Source of the DNA: Sphingopyxis sp. JAI128
GTDB lineage: Bacteria > Pseudomonadota > Alphaproteobacteria > Sphingomonadales > Sphingomonadaceae
Length of the DNA stretch: 64,000 nucleotides
NCBI RefSeq assembly: GCF_014207235.1
Contig: NZ_JACHDA010000007.1
Span: 62,001-126,000 of the forward strand
Direction of reading: 5' to 3'
Shown here piece by piece: positions 33,233 to 44,741 of this stretch (position 1 is its first letter; every line of letters begins with the position of its first letter). The position numbers were made by a program, and so were the translations under genes. The notes beneath the pieces are model-generated. The model was not told where the DNA came from. It was given only the letters and a program-made list of their open reading frames with translations, and made no database searches.

Positions 33233-34773
33233 GTGCCGTCGCTTTCCACCAATCGCAATCGGCGGGCGGTTTTGCCCAGCGACGCGCGATCGGCGAATGG
33301 CAAGGCGAAACGCATCGCCAGCCAGACCGAAGCGATGGCAATCAGCACGATCAGCGGCAGCGAAAATACATCGGGCAGCCGGTCGACCAGTATCGTCAAA
33401 ACCCCCGCAGCCAGGGTGATCGCGCCGGCGCGGACGGCGACCGCGGGGAACTGGGCATCGAACGGGTGAAGTTTGTCGGTAACCGCAAGCTGGAGCATCG
33501 GAATGCCCGCCATCGTAACGACCCCGATTGCGGTGGCCAAGGTGACGCCGGTCAGCGGGTCGAGATGGCCGACGATCAGCCACCCGGCACCGACTGCAAG
33601 CCCGACGCCGAAGATACTGGCGGTCAATTGCTGGCTGAAGGCGGCAACGACTTGCAGCACCGGGGCGGCGATGCCGAGGACGGCCTCTGCGGCGCGGGCG
33701 AAAAGCAGGATGACGAGGGCGGCCTGCGCGGCCTGCGCCTGTTCGCCGAACAGCCCCAGCAGCGACGCGCTGCCCGCAGCGAGGACCGCGGCGAGCGGGA
33801 GCGTGATCGCCGAGATCAGCCGCGTCGCATAGGCATAGATGTCGGCGACCTGGCGCCGGTCTTCGCGCTCGGCGCTCGCGGCGAGGGGGGCCATGACATA
33901 GACAAAGGCAATCCTGACCAGCTGGACGACGCTCGACAGCTTGCGCGCGATGGTGAACAGTCCCGCGGCGGCGGCCCCCGCAGCGCCCGGCAGCAGCAGG
34001 TTGAGGACCAGCGCGGGGGCGTCGCCGAACAGCCGTGCGATGATATTCGAAGGCAGGATCGACAGCCCCGCCCAGAAGGTGTTGCGCGCGGTCTCGGTCG
34101 CCCGGGGCACGCGCCACAGGTCGGCGAAATTATAATAGCGGGCGAGCAACCGGATGCAGAGGACCGCGGTGATTGCCAGCGAGCAGAGGTGCGCGATGAA
34201 CAGGCCTTTGAGTCCCAGTCCGCCCACGAAGAACAGGCCGGCGAATATCAGGCGGATCACCTGTTCCCACACGATCCGCAGCCGGATTTCGGCACCGAAG
34301 ACCATGCGCGCGCGCAGCGCAGAGGTCGCGATTTCGACAAAAGCCCATAGCGGCAGGGCCCAGACAAAGATCTGGATCGCGGGCGTGACGAGCGCGCGAT
34401 CCTTTTGCGCGACGTTGAGCAGTGGGCCAAGGTCGGCGGCAAACAGCGCGATCAGCGCCGCGACGATCAGGCAGGGGCCGACGCCAAAGATTATCGCGGT
34501 GCGCAGCGCGGCCGCCGCTTCGGCATCGCTCGCCGATTGCGGCACTGTACGCTGCATCGCGCTGGTCATGCCGGTGTCGAAGATGTTTTCCAGCAGGTTG
34601 ATCGTCGCCCACAGTACCGCATAGAGGCCATAGCCCGCGAGGCCGAACATCAGCACGTAAAGCGGCTGTGCGACGATCTCCACAACTGCGCCGAGCCGTG
34701 CCAATACGGTCGTGCCGAGCCCGCGCGCGACGCTGCGGCTGGTAACGGCGGGTTGGGCGGCGTCTTCGCTCAT
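33229..34773 (-). CDS. Oligosaccharide flippase (MOP superfamily, Wzx-like)
   Basis: A 514-residue membrane protein with about 12-14 helices in the pattern of polysaccharide/lipid-linked oligosaccharide exporters. It starts with an N-terminal ARGLGTTVLARLGAVVEIVA helix and has FARAAEAVLGIAAPVLQVVA in the eighth to ninth helices. It should flip a lipid-linked product across the inner membrane. It is the first gene of the five-gene minus-strand operon, so the operon's product is likely to be envelope-bound. Its start is 128 bases from the divergent sdhB start. Confidence 0.88.
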   Translation of the reverse strand: MSEDAAQPAVTSRSVARGLGTTVLARLGAVVEIVAQPLYVLMFGLAGYGLYAVLWATINLLENIFDTGMTSAMQRTVPQSASDAEAAAALRTAIIFGVGPCLIVAALIALFAADLGPLLNVAQKDRALVTPAIQIFVWALPLWAFVEIATSALRARMVFGAEIRLRIVWEQVIRLIFAGLFFVGGLGLKGLFIAHLCSLAITAVLCIRLLARYYNFADLWRVPRATETARNTFWAGLSILPSNIIARLFGDAPALVLNLLLPGAAGAAAAGLFTIARKLSSVVQLVRIAFVYVMAPLAASAEREDRRQVADIYAYATRLISAITLPLAAVLAAGSASLLGLFGEQAQAAQAALVILLFARAAEAVLGIAAPVLQVVAAFSQQLTASIFGVGLAVGAGWLIVGHLDPLTGVTLATAIGVVTMAGIPMLQLAVTDKLHPFDAQFPAVAVRAGAITLAAGVLTILVDRLPDVFSLPLIVLIAIASVWLAMRFALPFADRASLGKTARRLRLVESDGT

Positions 34774-34901
34774 CGCTGCGCACCTAGCGGCTCACCCGCC
34801 GCGCCGCCAGCGGCTTTCGCGCATTTTGCGCGTCTTCACCCCCTTGCCGCCCACGGCAATCGGGGCTAGGCAGCGCGCAATTGCATAGGGAACCCCGCGA
34901 T

Positions 34902-35684
34902 ATGGCTCAATTCGTCCTGCCCAAGAACAGCCGCCCGCAAAAGACGGGCAAGGTCCACAAGGCCGAGGGCGCCACGGCAGTGAAGAAATTCAAAGTCTAT
35001 CGCTATGATCCCGACAGCGGCCAGAATCCGCGCTTCGATACGTTCGAGATCGACACCGAAAAATGCGGCCCGATGGTGCTCGACGCGCTGATCAAGATGA
35101 AGAGCGAACAGGATTCGACGCTGACCTTCCGCCGGTCTTGCCGCGAGGGCATTTGCGGCAGCTGTTCGATGAACATGAATGGCAAGAACGGGCTCGCCTG
35201 CACGACCGCGATCGAGGATCTGAAGGGCGACGTCACGATCACCCCGCTGCCGGCGATGGATGTGATCAAGGACCTCGTCCCCGACTTCACCCATTTCTAT
35301 GCGCAATATGCGTCGATCGAGCCCTGGCTGAAGACCAAGACGACGACGCCGAGTGGCAAGGAACGGCTTCAGTCGCCCGAGCAGCGCGAAAAGCTCGACG
35401 GCCTCTATGAGTGCATCCTTTGCGCCTGCTGCTCGACAAGCTGCCCCAGCTATTGGTGGAACAGCGACAAGTTTCTTGGCCCCGCGATCCTGCTTCAGGC
35501 CTATCGCTGGCTTGCCGACAGCCGCGACGAAATGACCGGCGAGCGGCTCGACGAACTCGAAGATCCGTTCCGGCTCTATCGCTGTCACACGATCATGAAT
35601 TGCGCCAACGCATGTCCGAAGGGGCTGAGCCCGGCGCGCGCGATTGCCGAGATCAAGAAACTGGAAGCCGAGCGGCACGTCTGA
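34902..35684 (+). CDS. sdhB: Succinate dehydrogenase iron-sulphur subunit
   Basis: A 260-residue SdhB. The [2Fe-2S] cluster ligands are Cys80, Cys85, Cys88 and Cys100 ([18 protein letters not shown]). The two cysteine groups near 160-170 ([12 protein letters not shown]) and 215-225 ([14 protein letters not shown]) bind the [4Fe-4S] and [3Fe-4S] clusters. It passes electrons from the flavoprotein to quinone. The ATG at 34902 gives [11 protein letters not shown]. No sdhA, sdhC or sdhD gene lies next to it: the gene upstream is a divergent flippase. Downstream an MBL-fold gene overlaps by one base. Confidence 0.96.
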   Translation: MAQFVLPKNSRPQKTGKVHKAEGATAVKKFKVYRYDPDSGQNPRFDTFEIDTEKCGPMVLDALIKMKSEQDSTLTFRRSCREGICGSCSMNMNGKNGLACTTAIEDLKGDVTITPLPAMDVIKDLVPDFTHFYAQYASIEPWLKTKTTTPSGKERLQSPEQREKLDGLYECILCACCSTSCPSYWWNSDKFLGPAILLQAYRWLADSRDEMTGERLDELEDPFRLYRCHTIMNCANACPKGLSPARAIAEIKKLEAERHV

Positions 35685-36661
35685 TGCGCAGGGCGCTGGC
35701 GGCACTCGCTGCGCTGGCGCTCGCCTCCTGTGCGACCCCCATCGAGCCTGGACCCGTCGCGGAACTGCCGGGCGCCGTTGCGCTTGGCGATGCGACCTGG
35801 CTCGTGCCGGGAGGGTTCGAGCCTGGCCGTTCGCCCGATGGAAACAGCGTCATTCTGAGGGGCAGTGCGGGCGCGGTCCTTGTCGATACGGGGCGTCACG
35901 CCAGCCACAGCGAAGCGGTCTCCCGCGCTCTTGGCGCACTTGACCTGCCGCTCGCCGCGATCGTCAACACGCACTGGCATCTCGACCATGTCAGCGGCAA
36001 TTTGCCGCTCAAGGCAGTGCATCCGGATGTGCGGGTCTATGGAACTTCGGCGGTCGAGGGGGCGCTCACCGGCTTTCTCGCAAGCAGCGCGGCGTCGTCG
36101 CGCAAGGCGCTCGCTGCGGGCCAGATTCCTGCCGCCGCGGTTCCCGATGTCGAGGGTGACCTGCAAACGATCGGGCGCGGTTCCGAACTCCGGCCGGATA
36201 TCGTCATCGACACGCCGCACGACATCGTCTTTGCCGGCCGGGCCCTGTCGTTGCGGATCGCCCATCATGCGGTGACCGAGCGCGACCTCTGGATTTACGA
36301 CGTCGCGGCGCGGCGCGCGATCGTCGGCGATCTGGTCACGCTTCCCGTGCCCTTTTTCGACACGGCCTGTCCCGAAAGCTGGCTGGCGGCGCTGGGCGAG
36401 GTCGCGCGATCGGGGGCGCAGCAGATCGTGCCCGGGCACGGGCCGGTCATGGATCGGCGCGGCTTTGCACGCTGGCGTACGGCCTTTGGCGATTTTATCG
36501 CTTGCGCGCGCGGGTCACGCGCGCTTGAGAGTTGTTCGGCGGGCTGGGTTTCCGGTGCCGCCGAATGGATCGGTCAGGACAGCGCCCGCGCCAAAGCGAT
36601 GGCCGATCACTATGGCGAGCGGATACGCTCGAAGAAATTGGACGGATTTTGCAAGGCATGA
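35684..36661 (+). CDS. MBL-fold metallo-hydrolase, lipoprotein or exported
   Basis: A 325-residue protein with a lipoprotein-like signal, [19 protein letters not shown], Cys16 being the likely lipidation site. The metallo-beta-lactamase core has NTHWHLDHVSG (HxHxDH), IAHHAVTERD, AIVGDLVTLP with a bridging Asp, and PGHGPVM. The substrate cannot be told; quinoprotein relay-type and cyclase-type MBL proteins look similar. Its start is one base into the sdhB stop, and its stop overlaps the thioesterase gene by 4 nt. Confidence 0.85.
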   Translation: MRRALAALAALALASCATPIEPGPVAELPGAVALGDATWLVPGGFEPGRSPDGNSVILRGSAGAVLVDTGRHASHSEAVSRALGALDLPLAAIVNTHWHLDHVSGNLPLKAVHPDVRVYGTSAVEGALTGFLASSAASSRKALAAGQIPAAAVPDVEGDLQTIGRGSELRPDIVIDTPHDIVFAGRALSLRIAHHAVTERDLWIYDVAARRAIVGDLVTLPVPFFDTACPESWLAALGEVARSGAQQIVPGHGPVMDRRGFARWRTAFGDFIACARGSRALESCSAGWVSGAAEWIGQDSARAKAMADHYGERIRSKKLDGFCKA

Positions 36662-37149
36662 ATGACGGGATCGAGGATCCGAAGCGCCGCGACCATTTTA
36701 GCGCCGAAGAGCTGGACGGCGGCTGGTTGAGCTGGGACCTCAAGGATCCCACGCGTTTCAATAGCTTCATCGAACCGCTGACGGTTCGTGTCGAGGCGCC
36801 GACCGAAGACGGGCGCCCGCGTGCCCGCGTGCGCATGCTGCCCGAACGCAAGCACAGCAATCTCGGCGACAATGTCCACGGCGCGGTGACCCTCGCGCTC
36901 GTCGATATCGCGCTGTTCGCGGCTTCGCACCAGTTCGGATCGCTCAACGCGGGTCATTCGGTCACGCTCGACCTGTCGACCCAGTTCGTCGGTGCGGGAC
37001 GGGTCGGCGAGCCGCTTGACGCCGTTGTCGAACTTGTCCGCGAAACCGGCCGGCTGATCTTCCTGCGCGGGCTGGTCGTACAGGGCGAGGGCGACGGTCA
37101 TATCGTGCTGAGTTTCGCCGGAACGATCCGCAAGGCCAGCGCGAAGTGA
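36658..37149 (+). CDS. PaaI-family thioesterase (hotdog fold)
   Basis: A 163-residue hotdog protein. The central motif GDNVHGAVTLALVDIALFAA is the PaaI-type G-N-x-H-G-G-V-L-x-x-L-x-D signature with Gly replaced by Ala; the catalytic Asp is in LVDIAL. Strands LNAGHSVTLDLSTQFVGAGR follow. It probably hydrolyses a small acyl- or aryl-CoA. The ATG at 36658 overlaps the MBL stop, and its own stop overlaps the zapE GTG. The sdhB-MBL-thioesterase-zapE order looks like one transcript. Confidence 0.85.
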   Translation: MNDGIEDPKRRDHFSAEELDGGWLSWDLKDPTRFNSFIEPLTVRVEAPTEDGRPRARVRMLPERKHSNLGDNVHGAVTLALVDIALFAASHQFGSLNAGHSVTLDLSTQFVGAGRVGEPLDAVVELVRETGRLIFLRGLVVQGEGDGHIVLSFAGTIRKASAK

Positions 37150-38285
37150 CCACGGTTCTTGCGGCCTATGACGCCCTTGTCGCGGGGGGTGAGTTGCGTC
37201 CCGACGTCGAACAGCGTGCTGCGGCGGCGCGGCTCGATGCGTTACAGGGTGAACTGGAGGCGGTGCCCAAGCGCGGCAGCCTTCTCTGGCGTCTGGCGGG
37301 CCGCAAGCCGGCGGCGCTGCGCGGCGTCTATCTGTGGGGTGCGGTCGGCCGCGGCAAGTCGATGCTGATGGATCTGTTCTACGACCAGCTTTCGATCGAG
37401 CGGAAACGGCGCGTCCATTTCCATGCCTTCATGCTCGACGTCCATGCCCGGATGCGCGAGGTGCGGAAGAGCGAAAGCGGCGACCCGATTCCGCTCGTGG
37501 CCGAGGCGCTGGCCGAGAATGTCCGCTGTCTCGCCTTCGACGAAATGGTCGTGAACAACAGCGCCGACGCGATGATCCTGTCGCGCCTGTTCACCGCGCT
37601 GATCGACCGCGGACTGACGATGGTCGCGACATCGAACCGGCCGCCGCAGGATCTCTACAAGGATGGGCTCAACCGCGAGCATTTCCTGCCCTTCATCGCG
37701 CTGGTCGAGGATCGGCTGGACGTGATGGGGCTCAACGGCCCGACCGATTACCGGCGCGACCGGCTGGGCGATGGCGCGCGCTGGTTCGTGCCCGCCGACG
37801 ATGCCGCCAGCGCGGCGCTGTCCGCTGCCTTCTTCCGCCTGACCGACTATCCGCCCGAGGATCGCGCGCATGTGCCGACGCTCGATCTCGACGTCGGCGG
37901 CGGGCGGACATTGCATGTGCCGAAGGCGCTGAAGGGCGTTGCGGTCTTTTCGTTCAAGAAATTGTGCGGCGAAGCGCGCGGGGCGTCGGACTATCTGGCG
38001 GTCGCGCGGCATTTCCACACCGTCATCCTCGTCGGCATCCCCCGCATGGGGCCGGAGAACCGCAATGAGGCGGCGCGCTTCGTGACGCTGATCGATGCGC
38101 TTTACGAATATAAGGTCAAGCTGCTTGCCAGCGCGGCGGCGGCGACCGACCAGCTTTATGTCGCAGGCGACGGCGCGTTCGAATTCGAGCGCACGGCGAG
38201 CCGCCTCGCCGAAATGCAGTCGGACGATTATCTGGCATTAGGCCATGGCCAGGAGGATGCCGCCCGCGATTTTCCCCCAGCGTGA
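37146..38285 (+). CDS. zapE: Cell-division protein ZapE (AFG1-like ATPase)
   Basis: A 379-residue AFG1/LACE1-type ATPase. Walker A is GAVGRGKS at 65-72, followed by MLMDLFYDQLSIERKRRVHF. Walker B is CLAFDEMVV, and sensor regions are MVATSNRPPQDLYKDGLNRE and PFIALVEDRLDVM. ZapE destabilises FtsZ under stress in E. coli; AFG1 acts in respiratory-chain quality control in mitochondria, and sdhB lies upstream here. The start is GTG, overlapping the thioesterase stop. Its 3' end overlaps the convergent deacetylase by 48 nt. Confidence 0.93.
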   Translation: MTTVLAAYDALVAGGELRPDVEQRAAAARLDALQGELEAVPKRGSLLWRLAGRKPAALRGVYLWGAVGRGKSMLMDLFYDQLSIERKRRVHFHAFMLDVHARMREVRKSESGDPIPLVAEALAENVRCLAFDEMVVNNSADAMILSRLFTALIDRGLTMVATSNRPPQDLYKDGLNREHFLPFIALVEDRLDVMGLNGPTDYRRDRLGDGARWFVPADDAASAALSAAFFRLTDYPPEDRAHVPTLDLDVGGGRTLHVPKALKGVAVFSFKKLCGEARGASDYLAVARHFHTVILVGIPRMGPENRNEAARFVTLIDALYEYKVKLLASAAAATDQLYVAGDGAFEFERTASRLAEMQSDDYLALGHGQEDAARDFPPA

Positions 38286-39281
38286 CGTGTTGGCAGTGAC
38301 ATAGGCGAGACTGCGGACGTAGCGCACCTCGTGGGCCAGATGGCCCACAGCCTGTTCGGCGCTACGGCGCAGAGTTCGCAAGGGGCGCGGTTCGGGCAGC
38401 CTGATCGATCCCGGTCGTGGCGGCGGTGCGGGCAGGTCGGCGAAGCCGCCGTTGGTAACGCGGCGGTCGGCGGCGACCGCCTGGCACAGCGCCTCCATCC
38501 GCGCGATCGCGAGGCGGTTGGCAACAGCGCGGTCGCGGCTCAACAGCTCGAAGCTGTGGCTGAAGGCCGAGAATTGGATCGCCTTGCTCGCCGCCGCATG
38601 ATCGAGCGCGTCGCGCATTTCTTCTTCGGACATGGCGCAGAGCTGCGCCGGGCGAAAGCTGTCGGCGCGGTCCATCAGGCCGCTGACGGGGACTTCGCAA
38701 ACGCCATGGTGGGTTCGCATCCCGATGTTTCCGGGGTCGAGCACGATGTCGCAACCCCGGCCGACATAGGCGCCGTTGAAGCTGCTGTCATAAGCGAAGC
38801 CAAGCGCGGCGAGCGCGCGCAGCGTGTCGTCGTTGGCGCCGAAATTGCCGGCGCGAAAGGCGACGGGATCGGGCGCGCCGGCGCGCACCAGCATATCGGC
38901 GGCAAGCCCGATGAGCTTTTTCTGCGCGCCGAGAGGGAAGTCGCCGATGTTGCGCCCATTCAGCCGCCCGACGGGGTTGAAGCGCGCGAAGGCGAGCCAT
39001 TCGGTGTGGATGTGGAGCTGGACTTCGTGCCCGCGCGCGACGATCGGGGCGACGATGTCGCGCACGATCGACGGTCCGTGGACGAGTGCGGGCATCGGAT
39101 CTACGAAGAAGACCCCGGTCAGACCATAGCGTTCGAGCAAGTCCATCTGGAAATGGATCCCGAAATCGCCGTCGCGGCAGCGGCCGAGGATCGAGCTTTC
39201 GAAATTGGCGCGCGCGTCAAGGCCCCGTTGATAGAGGCCCGCCGACAATTCGGTGTCGAAGCTGATGATCGCACGCGTCAC
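38238..39281 (-). CDS. Polysaccharide deacetylase (NodB-like) family protein
   Basis: A protein of about 347 residues with a CE4-type fold. ISFDTELSAGLYQRG holds the catalytic Asp (FDTE), VARGHEVQLHIHTEW the two metal His, and PVAFRAGNFGANDDTLRALA the third motif. The C-terminal 120 residues are Arg-rich and extra. It may deacetylate cell-wall or exopolysaccharide. The GTG at 39281 is chosen because an ATG at 39359 would add residues without homology. The stop is inside the zapE coding region on the opposite strand. Confidence 0.8.
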   Translation of the reverse strand: MTRAIISFDTELSAGLYQRGLDARANFESSILGRCRDGDFGIHFQMDLLERYGLTGVFFVDPMPALVHGPSIVRDIVAPIVARGHEVQLHIHTEWLAFARFNPVGRLNGRNIGDFPLGAQKKLIGLAADMLVRAGAPDPVAFRAGNFGANDDTLRALAALGFAYDSSFNGAYVGRGCDIVLDPGNIGMRTHHGVCEVPVSGLMDRADSFRPAQLCAMSEEEMRDALDHAAASKAIQFSAFSHSFELLSRDRAVANRLAIARMEALCQAVAADRRVTNGGFADLPAPPPRPGSIRLPEPRPLRTLRRSAEQAVGHLAHEVRYVRSLAYVTANTSRWGKIAGGILLAMA

Positions 39282-40910
<1,629 letters not shown>

Positions 40911-40914
<4 letters not shown>

Positions 40915-41801
40915 GCATCCTCATCGACAAGAATACCAAGGTCATCACGCAAGGGATGACCGGCGCCACCGGCACCTTCCACACCGAACAGGCGCTTGCC
41001 TATGGCACGCAGATGGTCGGCGGCGTGACGCCGGGCAAGGGCGGCACGACGCACATCGGCCTGCCGATGTTCAACACGGTCGAAGAAGCGAAGCATGCGA
41101 CGGGCGCGACCGCGTCGGTCATCTATGTGCCGCCGCCGTTCGCCGCGGACTCGATCCTTGAGGCGATCGACGCCGAGGTCGAGCTGATCGTCTGCATTAC
41201 CGAGGGCATTCCGGTGCTCGACATGGTGAAGGTAAAGCGCGCGCTTTCGGGTTCGAAGTCGCGTCTGATCGGCCCGAACTGCCCCGGCGTGCTGACCCCC
41301 GAAGAGTGCAAGATCGGCATCATGCCCGGCAACATCTTCAAAAAGGGCAGCGTCGGCGTCGTCTCGCGCTCGGGCACGCTCACCTATGAAGCCGTGTTCC
41401 AGACCTCGAACGTCGGGCTCGGCCAGACCACCGCGGTGGGTATCGGCGGCGACCCGGTCAACGGCACCAACTTCATCGACGTGCTCGAGCTTTTCCTTGC
41501 TGACGAAGCGACCAAGTCGATCATCATGATCGGCGAAATCGGCGGCGACGCCGAAGAACAGGCGGCGCAGTTCCTGATCGACGAAGCGAAGCGCGGTCGC
41601 AAGAAACCGATGGCCGGCTTCATCGCGGGCCGCACCGCGCCTCCGGGGCGCCGCATGGGCCACGCCGGCGCGATCGTGTCGGGCGGCAAGGGCGACGCCG
41701 AAAGCAAGATCGCGGCGATGGAAGCGGCGGGCATCAAGGTGTCGGCGAGCCCGTCGGAACTCGGCACGACGCTCGCCGAAGTGCTGAAAGAGCGCGTCTG
41801 A
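40911..41801 (+). CDS. sucD: Succinyl-CoA synthetase alpha subunit
   Basis: A 296-residue SucD. It has [20 protein letters not shown] and [20 protein letters not shown] for CoA binding, [20 protein letters not shown], and the phosphorylated His in [13 protein letters not shown]. With SucC it makes ATP or GTP from succinyl-CoA. No sucC is present beside it; in most bacteria sucC directly precedes sucD. The ATG overlaps the microprotein stop by 4 nt. Confidence 0.96.
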
Positions 41802-41886
41802 TTCAAGTCCCCGCCGGCGGCTGTCGTTGCTGGCGGGGATTTGATCCCCACATAAGAACCACCCCTACCTCCCCGTGGAAAAGCAG

Positions 41887-44709
41887 ATGAACCTCGAACG
41901 ACAAAGCTTCGACATCGACGAGCCGCAGGCCGGCCCCAGCTGGGCGCCGAAGAACTGGCCGCTGATCGACAGCGACGACCTGACCGCCGCGCTCGATCCG
42001 CAGCAGATGCAAGTCGCGGTGAAGGCCGCCGCCGCCAAGGCAGGTGCCGCGCTGTCGAACGCGGAGGTGGAGCGCGCGGCGGACGATTCGATCCGCGCGA
42101 TGATGCTGATCCGCACCTATCGTGTTCGCGGTCATCTTGCTGCCAATCTCGATCCGCTCGGCCTCAGCCAGCGCGAGCTGCCCGCCGACCTGACCCCCGA
42201 ATATCACGGTTTCATCGGCGCCGATCTGGATCGCCCGGTTTACATCGGCGGGACGCTCGGCCTCGAAAAGGCGACTATTCGCGAGATCGTCGCGATCCTG
42301 CGTGCCAATTATTGCGGCAACGTCGGCCTCGAATATATGCACATCGCCGATCTGAAGGAGCGCCAGTTCCTGCAGGAACGGATGGAAGGCGCCGACAAGA
42401 TCATCGAATTTTCGGTCGAAGGCAAACGCGCCATCCTGAACAAGGTGATCGAGGCCGAGGAATGGGAAAAATTCCTCGCCAAGAAATATGTCGGTACCAA
42501 GCGCTTCGGCCTCGACGGCGGCGAATCGATGATCCCGGCGATGGAAGCGATCATCAAATATGGCGGCCAATATGGCGTGCGCGAAATCGTGTACGGCATG
42601 GCGCACCGCGGGCGACTCAACATGCTCGCGAACGTCATGGCGAAGCCGTACAAGATCATCTTCCACGAATTCGCCGGCGGCAGCGCGAACCCCGACGACA
42701 TCGGCGGCTCGGGCGACGTCAAATATCACCTTGGCACCTCGACCGACCGCGAGTTCGGCGGCGCGTCGGTGCATATGTCGCTCGTCCCCAACCCCTCGCA
42801 TCTCGAAGCGGTCGACCCGGTCGTGCTCGGCAAGGTGCGCGCGCAGCAGGTTGTGCGCGACGATCTTCAAAAGCATGAGCAGGTGCTGCCGGTGCTGATC
42901 CACGGTGACGCCGCGTTTGCGGGGCAGGGGATCGTCTGGGAATGCCTCGGCTTTTCGGGCATTCGCGGCTACAACACCGGCGGCTGCATCCACTTCATCG
43001 TCAACAACCAGATCGGTTTTACGACCAGCCCGCAATTCGCGCGCTCGTCGCCCTATCCGTCGGACGTGGCGAAGGGCGTGATGGCGCCGATCCTGCACGT
43101 CAACGGCGACGATCCCGAAGCGGTGACCTTTGCATGCAAGCTCGCGATCGATTTCCGCCAGCAGTTCAAGCGCGACGTCGTGATCGATATGTGGTGCTAC
43201 CGCCGCTTTGGCCACAATGAGGGCGACGAGCCTTCGTTCACCCAGCCCTTGATGTACGCCAGCATCCGGAAGCATCCGCCGGTGTCGCAGCTGTGCGCCG
43301 CGAAGCTCGAAGGTGAAGGCGTGATCGACGCCGGCTGGGCGGATGCGCGCCGCGCCGAATTCGCCGCGCGGCTCGAAGGCGATTTCGAGGCGGCGAAGAG
43401 CTACAAGCCCAACAAGGCCGACTGGTTCGCCGGCCGCTGGTCGGGGCTCCACGCCCCCGCCGACCCCGAAAATGCGCGTCGCAACATTGCGACCGGGGTG
43501 TCGGAAAAACTGTTCGACGCGATCGGCCGCACGCTGACGACGATCCCCGCCGACGTCGAGGTGCACAAGACGTTGCGCCGCGTGATCGACGCGCGTGGCG
43601 CCATGTTCGCCGACAAGAGCGACGGCGAGGTGTTCGACTGGGCGACCGCCGAAAGCCTCGCCTTCGGCACCTTGCTCAGCGAAGGCTATCAGGTGCGCCT
43701 GTCGGGCCAGGATTCGGGTCGCGGGACCTTCAGCCAACGCCACGCCGTGTGGGTCGACCAGAAGAGCGAGGAAAAATATGTCCCGCTCACCACCGTTCCG
43801 CACGGCCGGTTCGAAGTGCTCGACAGCCCGCTCTCCGAATATGGCGTGCTCGGCTTCGAATATGGCTATGCGATGGCCGATCCGAAAAGCCTGGTGCTAT
43901 GGGAAGCGCAGTTCGGCGATTTTGCCAACGGCGCGCAGATCATGATCGACCAGTTCATCGCGTCGGGCGAGGCGAAATGGCTGCGCGCCAACGGCCTCGT
44001 GATGCTGCTGCCTCATGGCTATGAAGGGCAGGGACCCGAACATAGCTCGGCGCGCCTCGAACGCTTCCTCCAACTGTGCGCGGGCGATAATATCCAGGTG
44101 TGCAATATTTCGACCCCGTCGAACTATTTCCACGTCCTGCGCCGCCAGATGCTGCGTCCGTTCCGCAAACCGCTGATCATCATGACGCCCAAGTCGCTGC
44201 TCCGTCACAAGCTGGCGGTGTCGCAGCGTTCGGACTTTATCGGCGACGCGCATTTCCGCCGCATCATGTCGGACCGCACGCCGCCCGAGGACAAGGACAT
44301 CAAGCGTGTCGTACTCTGTTCGGGCAAGGTCGGCTATGACCTGATGGAAGCGCGCGACGCCGCGGGACTCGCCGACACCACAGTGATCCGCATCGAGCAG
44401 CTCTACCCCTTCCCCGGCGAGCCGCTGGCGGTGCGCCTGAAGCGCATGCCGAAGCTCGAAGAGGTGGTCTGGGCGCAGGAAGAGCCGCGCAACAACGGCG
44501 CTTGGTTCTTCGTCAACGAACTGATCGAGGATGCGCTGATAGAAGCGGGCAAGTCGGGCATGCGCCCGCGCTATGCCGGTCGCGCCGCCGCCGCCTCGCC
44601 CGCGACGGGACTGATGAGCCGCCACCAGACCGAACAGTCGGCGCTCGTCGCCGACGCACTCGGCCTGTCGGTTCGCGCCGAAATCCGCCGTACCAAGAAC
44701 AAAGCCTGA
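41887..44709 (+). CDS. sucA: 2-oxoglutarate dehydrogenase E1 component
   Basis: A 940-residue thiamine-diphosphate enzyme. It starts with the E1-specific N-terminal helix, then [39 protein letters not shown], the cofactor region [20 protein letters not shown] and the late [20 protein letters not shown] and [20 protein letters not shown]. It decarboxylates 2-oxoglutarate and transfers the succinyl group to the lipoyl domain of SucB. The ATG at 41887 has GGAAAAG upstream; a GTG at 41875 is also in frame. Confidence 0.96.
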   Translation: MNLERQSFDIDEPQAGPSWAPKNWPLIDSDDLTAALDPQQMQVAVKAAAAKAGAALSNAEVERAADDSIRAMMLIRTYRVRGHLAANLDPLGLSQRELPADLTPEYHGFIGADLDRPVYIGGTLGLEKATIREIVAILRANYCGNVGLEYMHIADLKERQFLQERMEGADKIIEFSVEGKRAILNKVIEAEEWEKFLAKKYVGTKRFGLDGGESMIPAMEAIIKYGGQYGVREIVYGMAHRGRLNMLANVMAKPYKIIFHEFAGGSANPDDIGGSGDVKYHLGTSTDREFGGASVHMSLVPNPSHLEAVDPVVLGKVRAQQVVRDDLQKHEQVLPVLIHGDAAFAGQGIVWECLGFSGIRGYNTGGCIHFIVNNQIGFTTSPQFARSSPYPSDVAKGVMAPILHVNGDDPEAVTFACKLAIDFRQQFKRDVVIDMWCYRRFGHNEGDEPSFTQPLMYASIRKHPPVSQLCAAKLEGEGVIDAGWADARRAEFAARLEGDFEAAKSYKPNKADWFAGRWSGLHAPADPENARRNIATGVSEKLFDAIGRTLTTIPADVEVHKTLRRVIDARGAMFADKSDGEVFDWATAESLAFGTLLSEGYQVRLSGQDSGRGTFSQRHAVWVDQKSEEKYVPLTTVPHGRFEVLDSPLSEYGVLGFEYGYAMADPKSLVLWEAQFGDFANGAQIMIDQFIASGEAKWLRANGLVMLLPHGYEGQGPEHSSARLERFLQLCAGDNIQVCNISTPSNYFHVLRRQMLRPFRKPLIIMTPKSLLRHKLAVSQRSDFIGDAHFRRIMSDRTPPEDKDIKRVVLCSGKVGYDLMEARDAAGLADTTVIRIEQLYPFPGEPLAVRLKRMPKLEEVVWAQEEPRNNGAWFFVNELIEDALIEAGKSGMRPRYAGRAAAASPATGLMSRHQTEQSALVADALGLSVRAEIRRTKNKA

Positions 44710-44741
44710 GCCCAGAGCCTAATCCCCAAGGAACTGCACCT

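Noticed and set aside
41803..43803. 666-codon open frame on the minus strand opposite sucA
   Set aside because: It lies fully antisense to the conserved E1 gene and its translation is low-complexity (Arg, Asp, Val-rich) without any family motif. Long antisense frames are common in high-GC DNA.
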